Positions 16,080 through 25,500 of a stretch of 41,001 nucleotides of DNA are shown here, one piece after another. Below the pieces are notes generated by a model that was given only the letters and a program-made list of their open reading frames with translations, was not told the DNA's origin and ran no database searches. This DNA is from Muribaculaceae bacterium (GTDB lineage: Bacteria; Bacteroidota; Bacteroidia; Bacteroidales; Muribaculaceae): assembly GCA_017651515.1 (NCBI GenBank), contig JAGCCU010000074.1, forward strand, positions 1-41,001, read 5' to 3'. How positions within the stretch are numbered: position 1 is the first letter of the stretch; every line of letters begins with the position of its first letter. Position numbers and translations under genes: made by a program.

Positions 16080-17546
16080 TTATAACTTTAGGATGATGTT
16101 GATGATTGCATTCACATCTTCAACGTCGATGTAGCCGTTACCATCCATATCACCATTACCGGGATAGTCGCTCATGTTCTTGATCTTGAGGATGATGTTG
16201 ATGGCTGCATTGACGTCTTCCACATCAATGATACCGCTATTATCAAGGTCGCCCATAAGGCCGGGTTCTGGACCTGGCTCGCCGTGAGGCTTCACGTTCT
16301 TACCCATGCGGTATACGCCGAAACCATTCTGGCACTTGTAAGTAAGGATGGTCACGTATTCGTTGCCGTCTTCGTCTATACCAGGAATTGCTTCAATACT
16401 GTGGATGCGGATACCGCTGTCACTGGTGTGTCCTAGTGAGTCAGCAGGAATCTGCCAGTACTTCACCATTGATGACAGAGCAAGGCTCTCATCGAGTTCA
16501 ACGAGGTTTGCTTGGCATCCGTGTCCGTCACCCTGATACTGACGGATAGAGTAGATCATGAAGTTCTTGCCATCGAGGTGGAACTCAGTGATACCGTTTG
16601 TTCCTGCTTCGGGTTGGAGGTCAAAACTTTCTACGTTATTGAAGGTGTCATACATTTCACCAGAGACTGTGTAAAGAGCAGGAGCGTTGTAGAAGCCGTC
16701 AATCCAGAACAGCTCACCGTCATAAAGGTTGTCTTCGCTTTCGCCAAGACACATCTTGATGAATGGAGCGAATCCCCAGCTGGCGATTTCTTCCGAGTTG
16801 GTTTGAGTTTCGGCACTCCATCCTTTTGGGAATTGAGTTATCTGAATATGATAGTCAGTACCGTCAAATCCAGGCTCCCAGGTATCGCCTTGGTCTGCGT
16901 GCCAGCGATAGATCAGGTCGGAGCTTGCACCGGCAGCCATGATGTTGCATTGTTCCTCCTCGCGGGTGATGTCGCCCATCACGTCGATATAGTCGATGCG
17001 GGCACATACTTCCTCTTCACTTACGGCCTTGATCAGGGTACCTTGTGATGTCAGGGCACCTGTTTCGATGTCGACAGTATAAACATCGAACTGACGAGTA
17101 GCTTCGCTGGCATATTGTGACAGCCACAGGTGACCAAAATGGTCTACGCCGATGTTGTTTGCCAGCAGTGATGCCTGAGCGGTATTACCATAAGGAGCAC
17201 CGTTGAGTGTCAATGGAACGTCGCCCAGATATTCACCTGTCTCTACCGAATAGCGATAAATTATGCATTGAAATGCGCTTGTGGTGTCGTCAATCTGATA
17301 GATGTATTGCGGAGAGCAAGTCTGTGCAATCAGTACTTCACCGTTGTAGATAGTAGCACGGCGGGCATAGTTGTTAGCTAATGGGAGAGCGCTGAATTCC
17401 AATTCTCCGGTATGAACTCGCGAGATAATCCAGTCATTTACGAGTTTGTAATCACCCACTTGTTCATAGGTCTGGCCATCGGTGCCAGCCATCATGCTTG
17501 AGAAAGCCAAGGCACCTGTTGCGAGAAACAGTAAAAATTTCTTCAT
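16080..17546 (-). CDS. Secreted propeller-like protein with C-terminal dockerin
   Basis: The 488-residue product starts at the ATG at 17546-17544 (MKKFLLFLATGALAFSSMMA, a signal peptide); an upstream in-frame TTG is not needed. The body (about 25-415) has repeated strand-turn-strand units such as ATIYNGEVLIAQ, IIYRYSVETGEYLGDVPL, NIGVDHFGHLWLSQYAS and YTVDIETGALTSQGTL. These suggest a beta-propeller of the NHL/SMP-30 general type, although no catalytic motif was recognised. A proline-rich linker (PHGEPGPEPG) precedes a two-repeat dockerin (432-488) almost identical to that of the next gene. It has its own promoter at 17605-17636. The dockerin is certain. The fold is inferred from repeat pattern only, and the function is unknown. 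Confidence 0.8.
   Translation of the reverse strand: MKKFLLFLATGALAFSSMMAGTDGQTYEQVGDYKLVNDWIISRVHTGELEFSALPLANNYARRATIYNGEVLIAQTCSPQYIYQIDDTTSAFQCIIYRYSVETGEYLGDVPLTLNGAPYGNTAQASLLANNIGVDHFGHLWLSQYASEATRQFDVYTVDIETGALTSQGTLIKAVSEEEVCARIDYIDVMGDITREEEQCNIMAAGASSDLIYRWHADQGDTWEPGFDGTDYHIQITQFPKGWSAETQTNSEEIASWGFAPFIKMCLGESEDNLYDGELFWIDGFYNAPALYTVSGEMYDTFNNVESFDLQPEAGTNGITEFHLDGKNFMIYSIRQYQGDGHGCQANLVELDESLALSSMVKYWQIPADSLGHTSDSGIRIHSIEAIPGIDEDGNEYVTILTYKCQNGFGVYRMGKNVKPHGEPGPEPGLMGDLDNSGIIDVEDVNAAINIILKIKNMSDYPGNGDMDGNGYIDVEDVNAIINIILKL
16083..16253 (-). repeat. Dockerin-coding tail, copy B
   Basis: This codes 57 residues with repeats DLDNSGIIDVEDVNAAINII and DMDGNGYIDVEDVNAIINII joined by KNMSDYPGNG. 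Both calcium loops are intact. It is paralogous to copy A at 13530-13700 in protein and in DNA, which points to domain duplication or gene conversion. Confidence 0.85.
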
Positions 17547-17604
17547 GTGAATCAATAATTTATAGATTAATAAAAGATGATATTTGTTCGCCTAATAAAT
17601 CAAG

Positions 17605-17636
17605 CAAAGTAAGTGTTTTTTTCTCATTTATACAAA
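17605..17636 (-). promoter_or_regulatory. Promoter of the dockerin gene pair
   Basis: On the minus strand TTTG (17636-17633) is followed after 20 bases by TTACTTTG (17612-17605), one base away from the TAnnTTTG consensus. It lies about 60 bases before the ATG at 17546 and downstream of the terminator at 17710-17736, so the dockerin pair has its own transcript. Confidence 0.6.
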
Positions 17637-17709
17637 TAATAGCGACAAAAAGTGCTCAATTTCACTTATAAACCATTACAAATAGAGAGAATATAGCTAA
17701 AAGAAAAGA

Positions 17710-17736
17710 CCCAATCTCCATTCAACAGAGATTGGG
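17710..17736 (-). terminator. Intrinsic terminator of the susCD operon
   Basis: CCCAATCTC (17710-17718) and GAGATTGGG (17728-17736) are perfect arms around a nine-base loop. On the minus strand the stem is followed by TCTTTTCTTTT. It lies 24 bases past the stop of the PKD lipoprotein gene and closes the operon that starts at susC. Confidence 0.85.
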
Positions 17737-17759
17737 CCAGTGCAGTTTTGCTTGAGTGA

Positions 17760-19472
17760 TTAGAAGAGATTGGTGAGTCGTGGGTTTATGCACACTCCCA
17801 GAATCTTGTCATTGTTGTCATTGTATTTTTCGACCTTGCCGGTGGCCGGATTGAAGAAACTCAAGCCTGTGGTGTAGTTCTTTTCGCTCTTGGCAGCGCG
17901 GAATCCGAAATAGACGCGATGGTCAGCATCATTGTAATCAACAGCCATCTGAGTGGTATAAACACCTTCGGCATCGGTGGTGTTGATTGGATCGGCATCC
18001 ATTTCAATGAACTTAATATATTTATCATAGTTTACAGTCTCGCTAGGTCCGGGAAGGGCATATTGTGTGAAGCCCACGCCAGGAGTCGTGCCCTTTGTCA
18101 TCCATACATAGAGATAGCCCAGGTCTTCATCAAGAGTAAATGCGCGAGGCTGCGTCGTGGGCAGTACGATGGGATGTGGTATTGGAGTGCCTGCGGCAGT
18201 CTTGCCTATGTCGCTTACACTGAAGCGATATATCCCATATCCCGAATAGTTCTTGCCCCACCAGAACAGACCAGTCTTGTCGATGTAGATTCCGGTGTGG
18301 ATAGCGCCATAGGCGATGCCTTGACCATAATATGAGAGTTGGTTGTTGACCACGAAGTATCCTGCAGTGCTACTGAACACCGTCTGTTCAATTTCGCCTC
18401 GAGTGGAAAGCGGTATTCGGCGTATTCCGGTGTTACGGTCGGTGTAGTAGAGGTATTCATCGTCAGCAACGCCCTGGAATGGGTCGTTGAACGCCTGCTG
18501 TCCGACGTTTGTGATCATGATGTTTACGTTTGTGCCATCAGCGCTCATGACGGTGATTTTACCATCACCGAGTGTTCCGGTCTCGTCGTTGACATAGTAG
18601 TATTGCTTACCGCAATCGAGGATGTAGATGTTATCCTGTTCAGTGACACCTTCATCGGTAGCGATTTTTTCGGTAGCAAAGACCAGTGTGGTAGGCATGT
18701 TGCCGCTGTTTACCCCCATGTCGAATGCAAGGTTCTTTGTGCCTTCAGGCAAGTTTTCCTTGTTGATCAGCTTATAGGCCTTGATGTTTCCTCCCAGCTC
18801 AGCATAGTAGATGGTAGGTGCGGGAACGTTAGAGCCGACCTGCACGTTCACATAGGAGTCTTGCAGACGGCGGTTTTCTCCATTAACGTCAAAGTATGTC
18901 TTCAACTCAATGCGCTGTGAGCCTATGTTGCGGAACTTGAGTTCGCCGGGGTTTTCTCCAACGTAGGTAGAGATTGGCTTACCGTCGGCCGTCATGGTGC
19001 CATCGGGGAAAGTCCACTCGTAGGAGCATTCCAGATGTTCTGGATTAGGCAACTCGATGCCCAGTTTCACAGTCACGTCGTTAATGACAACAATGGGTGC
19101 ACTCTGTTCAGTTACCGAAAGTATGGGTGCGATGTCGTAAATAAGCAGCGGATAGGTGCAAGTACCCACTCCGTCAAGTGTCAGCGACACTTGGTAGAGT
19201 CCTGCTTCGCGATATTTGTGCTTTGGATTTGCCTCGGTCGAAGTAGTGCCATCGCCGAAATCCCACTTGGGCGTTCCACTCTGTGAGGACGTATTGTTGA
19301 ACTGAATGGTCGAAACGACGTAGAAGTCGAGCGTGTATTCATCTCCATCAACATTGTAGGTAAAGTCAACGTCCTTGTTTGGGAAGTTTCCGTAGTCGGG
19401 CTCTTTCTCGACACAAGCCTGAAGGGCAAGTGTCGCAAGTGCCATGATAGCGATATTTCTTAGAAATTTCAT
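17760..19472 (-). CDS. PKD-domain surface lipoprotein with propeller-like C-terminal part
   Basis: The 570-residue product has a lipoprotein signal with lipobox LQAC (cysteine about residue 20). A PKD domain follows (about 33-110) with the typical PKWDFGDGTTSTEANPKHKY, then a second Ig/PKD-like segment (about 120-215, with CSYEWTFPDGTMTADGKPIS). From about 225 to the end the sequence has repeated strand units (GIYIDKTGLFWWG, YGIYRFSVSDIG, GYLYVWMTKG, RVYFGFRAAKSEKNY) that suggest a beta-propeller. PKD-like lipoproteins of this kind are often encoded behind susCD pairs and are thought to bind glycans or proteins at the cell surface; that role here is inferred. It is the last gene of the susC operon, 12 bases after the preceding lipoprotein gene. 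Confidence 0.82.
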   Translation of the reverse strand: MKFLRNIAIMALATLALQACVEKEPDYGNFPNKDVDFTYNVDGDEYTLDFYVVSTIQFNNTSSQSGTPKWDFGDGTTSTEANPKHKYREAGLYQVSLTLDGVGTCTYPLLIYDIAPILSVTEQSAPIVVINDVTVKLGIELPNPEHLECSYEWTFPDGTMTADGKPISTYVGENPGELKFRNIGSQRIELKTYFDVNGENRRLQDSYVNVQVGSNVPAPTIYYAELGGNIKAYKLINKENLPEGTKNLAFDMGVNSGNMPTTLVFATEKIATDEGVTEQDNIYILDCGKQYYYVNDETGTLGDGKITVMSADGTNVNIMITNVGQQAFNDPFQGVADDEYLYYTDRNTGIRRIPLSTRGEIEQTVFSSTAGYFVVNNQLSYYGQGIAYGAIHTGIYIDKTGLFWWGKNYSGYGIYRFSVSDIGKTAAGTPIPHPIVLPTTQPRAFTLDEDLGYLYVWMTKGTTPGVGFTQYALPGPSETVNYDKYIKFIEMDADPINTTDAEGVYTTQMAVDYNDADHRVYFGFRAAKSEKNYTTGLSFFNPATGKVEKYNDNNDKILGVCINPRLTNLF

Positions 19473-19484
19473 AGTGTCGAATCA

Positions 19485-20528
19485 TTAATTAATTGATACT
19501 TCCTTGTTGTCGGTAGTCTTACCATACTTGCCGTTGTTGTCATACACTCGGAACTCGGGTAACAGCGAGTAACTGCGGTTGAAGTTCACGGCATAGCTCT
19601 TTTCGGCAGAATCGTAAATCCAGTCCTCAAATGGAATGGAACTGATTAGTTCTTTCCAGTAGGGCATGTACTCATGACGTATGTAAGTGATGCGTCCACC
19701 AGTGTTGTCACTGAATCGGCACATTATCCAAGGCGAAGACTTGTAAATCTCATAAACCTTAGCACCTGAAGGAGCTTCACTTTGTGAGTTTATCTCATGA
19801 ATGGTGGTAACGCCATTCTCCACTGTCTCGTAGTAATAATGATCTACCTCATTAGTTGTGTACCATGCGTCCGACTTGTCACCGGTCTCGGTCACAGTGG
19901 GGAACGAAACTCCATACTTGGCGTTCAGTGCTTCAAACTGCTCGGCTGTGAAGTCATAGTTGATGTAGATGTTGCGAATGTCATTGTAATAGACGCTGTC
20001 GCGAGTGAGATATGTTATCATGTGATCAACAAACTCCTTTTTAAAAGTAGAGGGGTAGTACTGATTGAACTTTTCCTCATCCCACGTGGTTGGAGCGGCC
20101 CATGTCTGTGGTGCCAGCGTTCGGCTGGTTGGGAAAGAGTCGTTAAGTACATATTCGTGTCCGTCCCATTCAGCTTTGCTGTGCGGGAAAGTTTCCTGCA
20201 TCTGCATGCTGCGCACGGTATCGGCCTGTGCTATCGATTTTGTGTAGGCAAGTGCCGATGTGAGCTTGCTGGTGGCTTCGGCCGTCTGGTCTCGCTTGAT
20301 CATCGCCCAGACTTCGCTATGGTCAATTTCCAGTCCTTCGGCAGTATAGTATTTTGCCTTGAAGGTGGCGTAGTTGCCGGCTTTGACAAGGACAGAGTTT
20401 TGTTCCCAGTCAACGGTGGGAAGCATCTGCCCGATGTCCATATATTCGGCAAACGGGTCGTGAACGGCGCAAGAGCTCATTGTCACAGCCAGAAATGCCG
20501 TCATTGCTATATAAATATATGATTTCAT
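19485..20528 (-). CDS. Lipoprotein of unknown function in the susCD operon
   Basis: This 347-residue product carries a lipoprotein signal (MKSYIYIAMTAFLAVTMSSC, lipobox cysteine at residue 20). The rest is acidic and aromatic, with segments such as YYPSTFKKEFVDHMITYLTR, DIRNIYINYDFTAEQFEALN and YMPYWKELISSIPFEDWIYD. I recognise no family with confidence. It occupies the third position behind susC and susD, where small surface-glycan-binding lipoproteins (SGBP-like) are often encoded, so an accessory binding role at the outer membrane is a reasonable guess. It is 45 bases from the susD homologue and 12 bases from the PKD lipoprotein gene. Confidence 0.75.
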   Translation of the reverse strand: MKSYIYIAMTAFLAVTMSSCAVHDPFAEYMDIGQMLPTVDWEQNSVLVKAGNYATFKAKYYTAEGLEIDHSEVWAMIKRDQTAEATSKLTSALAYTKSIAQADTVRSMQMQETFPHSKAEWDGHEYVLNDSFPTSRTLAPQTWAAPTTWDEEKFNQYYPSTFKKEFVDHMITYLTRDSVYYNDIRNIYINYDFTAEQFEALNAKYGVSFPTVTETGDKSDAWYTTNEVDHYYYETVENGVTTIHEINSQSEAPSGAKVYEIYKSSPWIMCRFSDNTGGRITYIRHEYMPYWKELISSIPFEDWIYDSAEKSYAVNFNRSYSLLPEFRVYDNNGKYGKTTDNKEVSIN

Positions 20529-20573
20529 GTTGTCGTTATTTTGAAATATTGAAGTTCATTAAAACGTATCAAA

Positions 20574-22490
20574 TCATTCTTCTCCTGTCAGTGACTTCAC
20601 TTCTCCATAATCATGAGCCCAGATCATAGGCTTTTGGAGCCACTTGTAGTTCTTGTAAGCACCAAGTCGCTGAAGTTCGCTTCTGTTGTACTTTTCTTCG
20701 GTCTCTGGGTCGTAGTTCAGACGCTGAATCCAAGTATTCTCTTTTTCGGCTTCGGTAAGACCGTCAACCCAATATGCTGCATATAGATTATATGGCCTGC
20801 GGAGTGTGGGATAGATGATTTCGTTGTTGTCGCCTATTCCGTAACGATTGCGGTTGTTGCTGTAATGATAGCGTCGCATGTCGGTCCACTGTTCAGGTTG
20901 CAGATACATAGCAATGTACTTCTGTTGCATCAGGTCGCTAAGTGTGAATTCGCTGGGGTTGAAGAAGCAGTGCTTGTTGCCTCGTTCGGTAACCTTGTGT
21001 ACAAAATAAGTGGTGACTTCGCGTCCACGTATTATCTGCGTAGTATAGTTCTCATAGTCGTCAAAGAACGATTGCATCTGCATTTCCCATGCCTCTTTCG
21101 ACTCATAGCCGGGTTTACCTCCAGCTATTGCATTTCCGGGATAGTTGTTCTCTTCCTGGCTGTTGGGGTATTGCTTCTGGAAGAACTCGAGATGGCGCTG
21201 TATGTTCCATTCTGTTGCTTCCCTTGTGAGGGCGCATGCTTCTGCTTTGCGTCCTAGCCAGTAGAGAGCCTCAGCCTTGATGAAGTAGAGTTCCTCCATT
21301 GTGAAGATGGGGTTGTAGCAGTCGTTAGCACCTGCATATGCGCCCATGTAGAGGTTGGGATAGTTGGCAATCTTGAAGCTTGAACCCATGCCGATGTTGT
21401 TTTCCAGATAACGCATCTTGATGCGCTCATTGGGATTAGAGGCTGTGCTAGGTCCAGTGCGTGCAATCATCAGCAGTGCGCATCGTGGGTCATTGGCAAA
21501 ACCGTCATTGCGGCCGCCTTCACCGCCGAAAACACCGCAGTTGTTCTCGTCATCAACCGAGTTGAGTCCCAGCAGGTCAACCATGAAGAATTTCGAAGGT
21601 ATGGCGCTGCCAAGTAGGTTGGCACGTGATTCCCATGAGTTGATGACAGGCTGCGCAACGCTCCAAACGGCATTCTGTGTGCCTGTGCCGCCATCGAAGT
21701 TGTAGCGAGGCTCATTGCCGAACCATGCACCGTAAAGCAAATCGCCTTTGCGCCATTGATTGATGGCTTGGTCGGCAGCATCAATGATTTTCTGGCACAT
21801 AGTTGGACTGCGATCCACGTTGGGGATGTGGCGAAGCAGCAAACGGGCCTTGATTGCATAAACAAGTCCTTTCCATTTTTCAAGATCGCCACCATATACG
21901 CGGTCTTCGATAAACGATATTTTCTCATTGTTTTCATTCTCAGTAATAGATTTATCCTCATACATGGCGATGAGATCATCAATCTCCTGCATCATCCATG
22001 CATAGATAGATTCCTGAGTATCGTAGGTCGGTGCATTGACCAAGTAGGCCTGGCTGCGAGGCATGTCGCCGAATGCATCGGTTGTAAGCTGTGTTGACAT
22101 CAGCATGATGGTACGTGCGATAAGCTCGTAGTTTGGAGAGTTGATGTCATGTGAATTGTTCACCAGATTGAGAGCATTTTTTCCGATGTCATAGAAGTGG
22201 CGGCGCCACATCGGGTGACGGTTCATGGTGAGCATTTCCTGCTCGCACTTGTAAGAGTATGCGCCTATCGAACTTTTGCCACCTGTGGTGAGCATCTGTG
22301 AGAAATAGGCATAATATTCAGCGTGGTCATAGACGATTTGCTGTGCATAGAACACAAGCACGGGAAGACCTACTTTTGCATTGATTACGTGTGCCTTGTC
22401 GGGGTTGACATTGTCGTCCAACACGTCGTTGCAACTCACCATGACAATGCTTGCTAAAAAAAGCGAAGCTATTAATAATATCTTTTTCAT
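20574..22490 (-). CDS. SusD/RagB-family nutrient-binding outer-membrane lipoprotein
   Basis: SusD-type proteins form the lid over a SusC transporter and capture the substrate at the cell surface. The 638-residue product begins with a lipoprotein signal with lipobox MVSC (cysteine near residue 20) followed by DVLDDNVNPDKAHVINAK. It contains TPR-like helical stretches, for example LIARTIMLMSTQLTTDAFGD and PMWRRHFYDIGKNALNLVNN, and the late block TMEELYFIKAEALYWLGRK that places it in the SusD-like group (PF12771 type). It follows susC by 12 bases. At 638 residues it is longer than many family members, in keeping with large loops. The substrate cannot be read from sequence. Confidence 0.92.
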   Translation of the reverse strand: MKKILLIASLFLASIVMVSCNDVLDDNVNPDKAHVINAKVGLPVLVFYAQQIVYDHAEYYAYFSQMLTTGGKSSIGAYSYKCEQEMLTMNRHPMWRRHFYDIGKNALNLVNNSHDINSPNYELIARTIMLMSTQLTTDAFGDMPRSQAYLVNAPTYDTQESIYAWMMQEIDDLIAMYEDKSITENENNEKISFIEDRVYGGDLEKWKGLVYAIKARLLLRHIPNVDRSPTMCQKIIDAADQAINQWRKGDLLYGAWFGNEPRYNFDGGTGTQNAVWSVAQPVINSWESRANLLGSAIPSKFFMVDLLGLNSVDDENNCGVFGGEGGRNDGFANDPRCALLMIARTGPSTASNPNERIKMRYLENNIGMGSSFKIANYPNLYMGAYAGANDCYNPIFTMEELYFIKAEALYWLGRKAEACALTREATEWNIQRHLEFFQKQYPNSQEENNYPGNAIAGGKPGYESKEAWEMQMQSFFDDYENYTTQIIRGREVTTYFVHKVTERGNKHCFFNPSEFTLSDLMQQKYIAMYLQPEQWTDMRRYHYSNNRNRYGIGDNNEIIYPTLRRPYNLYAAYWVDGLTEAEKENTWIQRLNYDPETEEKYNRSELQRLGAYKNYKWLQKPMIWAHDYGEVKSLTGEE

Positions 22491-22502
22491 AGTGTTGTCG
22501 TA

Positions 22503-25500
22503 TTAGAAAGTGGCTTTAAGTGTAAAGTTAAAACTGCGTGTGCTGGGCACGTTGTAGTTGTCGATGCCCATGCCGCCGGTACCACCGGCGGTGCTGGCCA
22601 AGATGGCGGGATCGTTGCCTGAATATTTTGTTAGCAGGAACAAATTTCGTCCTGTGAGAGTAGCAGTGAGTCCCTTGACAGGCCAACTCTTCTTGAACAT
22701 TGGCGTGAAGTCATAGGCGAGGGTCACATAACTCAGACGTACGTAAGAACCGTCCTCGATAAAGTTGGACGATACTTGGAAGTAGGTGTTGATGAAGTTC
22801 TGGTCAAGTACTACAGGGGTAGTGTTAGGCACATAAGTGACGGTGCCGTCATCTCCTGTCACTGCTTGTACGCCTTTGAAGATTATTTCGCGGTTGCGAT
22901 ATTTATCATAGAGGTGATTAGTGCCATTGGTAATCAGGCTTCGGCCGGTTACGTTGACAACGTCTCCGCCGAAACGTCCGTCAAGCAGGAATGACAGACT
23001 TGCATTTTTATATCTGAACGAAGAACCCAGGCCGAGTAGAAAATTTGGCTCACGATTACCGATGTAGAGGCCTTTCTGTGGGCTTATGATGGGGTATCCG
23101 TCAGCATTACAGATGACGTTGCCATCAGGATCTCTCTCATAGTCCTTACCCGAAATACCGGTAGAAGACCCATTTAGGCGAGCTACTGGGAATATGTCAC
23201 CGTACTGTGTACCCTGGATCTCAATTACGTCTTCTGGCAACTTTGTCACTCGGCCACGGTTGAACGAGTAGTTGAGTGTAGCTGTCCAGTCGAAATCTGC
23301 ACTCTTGATAATGTCTTGTGCGAGGGTTACTTCCATACCGTGGTTCTTGATGGTTCCCTCGTTTCGAGTCTGAAGGATTGTACCTGAAGCAGGCGATACG
23401 CGTACCGAGACAATCTGGTTATCAGCCTTTGTCTCATAGTAGGCTATGTCGAGTCGTGTGCGACTGTTGAAGAATCGCAAGTCGGCACCGATTTCCCATG
23501 AGCTGTCCATCTCTGGCTCGAGGTCAGTGGCACGCGAAGTGGTCGGGTCAACACCGTAACCGCCATCGGGGAAGGTCACCCACTGTTTGTAGGTGTCGGT
23601 AAACAGATATGCCGGGCAGTCCTTACCTACCTTTGCCCAGTTACCACGAAGCTTTCCGTAAGAGAACCATTTGTTCTGTAGGTGGAAAAGTTCGCTGAAA
23701 ATTACACCGGCGGTGATTGATGGGTAGGAATAAGCTGTTCGTGCAGCCTGCAGCAATCGCGAAGAAGCATCGCGGCGGTAGGTGGTTGAAATTTGTGCAA
23801 TGCCCTTGTAGTCGAATCTGAGTTCACCGAAGTAGCCATACTTGTTCCAGCGCGAATGGTAGAGCGTCGGGCGATTGCTTGCCAGCAGATCGAGAATTAC
23901 GCCCTTGTCATTCGATGTTGTGTTGAAGTATGTATTGGCGAAACTGTAGAATTCTCCGCCGAGTTGGAACCAATCATTGCCTATAGATGATTCAAGACCT
24001 TTGCGCTCTTTATATTCCATACCATAGAGCAGGTTGAAAGTGAAGTCCTCGGCAAATGTCTTTTGGTATGTACCTATGAACTGTGCTGAGAACTGCTCTC
24101 CACGGGATGGTTCGAAACTTACTGAACCGTACTTGTACCACAGACCTTGTCCGTTGAGCTGTGTGATGAGGTCTTCGGGCAGTTCCTGACCGTCGGTAGA
24201 AGCCCAGTCGGCAATATAGTCGCTCAGGTTATAATGCAGGTCACCATCGTAGTAACGCGGTACTGTATAGGCATCGTACATCGAGTAACCTTTGTCATAA
24301 CCTATTTTTCCTGTCAGCACCAGGTCCTTAATGGGTTCGTATGAAAGTTGGCCATTGATCATGAAACGGTTGCTTTCGGTTACGCTGCTGTCTTTGTAGC
24401 GACCATAATATGGCGAGATGGCAGCAGTTATTCGCTCACGGTCGAGCATCACTTCCCAGTTATCGTATGTTGCGCCCCAGTTGACGTGGCCTTCTGTAGT
24501 CTGGTAGTCGGCCATGTTCTTGTTTCTGCCCCAATAATAGGGTGTTGACATTGAGTTGCCAAATGAGCGTGCCTTGGTGTTGATGATGTTGGTTGAGAGT
24601 TGGAATGTCACCTTGTCCGATGGCTTGTATGTGCCTTTGAGGAAAACAGTAATTTGCTTCTTGTAGTCCTTGGGTACGATACCGCTATGGTCAAGATAAG
24701 CAACCGAAGCATAGGAGTTGAATTTCTCGGTGCCACCTGAGATGGAAACGTCGTATTTCTGCATAAGACCATTTTTCAGGAAGTCGCCTACATTATCATA
24801 TCGAGTGTCATTGGCTCCAAAGTATGGTCCCCAGCCGCCACCGTAGGTGTTTTCTTTATACATGCCCTTAGTACCAGGTGTGAACATTGACTGGATTTTC
24901 GGCACACGCATCGGGGTGTTTATCTCGAGGCTTGCACTTGCCGAGACTTTTACTGTTCCGTCTTTACTACCGCTTTTGGTGGTAATCATGATTACACCGT
25001 TGGCGGCTTCCTGACCGTAAAGTGCACTTGCGGCAGCACCTTTCAGCACGGTCATATTCTCAATGTCGTTGGGGTTTAAGTCACCCAGCGAAGAACCTTG
25101 ACCTCGAATTGCCACACCATCGACGATTAACAGTGGCTCATTACTCTGAGAGTTGTTGACCGATGAAATGGCGCGGATAATCACCTGTGTCGAAGAGTTG
25201 GGTGAACCACCACCAGTGTTGACTTGCAGACCAGCTACCTTACCTTGCAGTGAATTAGCAAAGTTGGTCGAGCCGCCGGCTGTCACCTGGTCGCTGTCGA
25301 GTGTCTGTACAGCGAAATTCAGTTTCTTTTTCTCTTGGGTCTGTCCCATTGCGGTGACCACGACTTCGCTCAGCACTTGGGCATTGTCGGTAAGTTCGAT
25401 GTTGATCACCGACTTTCCTGCGGTCACTTTAATGGAAACGGGATTCATGCCCACGTATGACACGTCGAGCACTTCTCCATCGTTCACTTCGATAGAGTAT

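Noticed and set aside
13530-16253. A clostridial-type cellulosome cluster
   Set aside because: Two dockerins are present but no cohesin, scaffoldin or cellulase was seen in the window, so the term would be unsupported.
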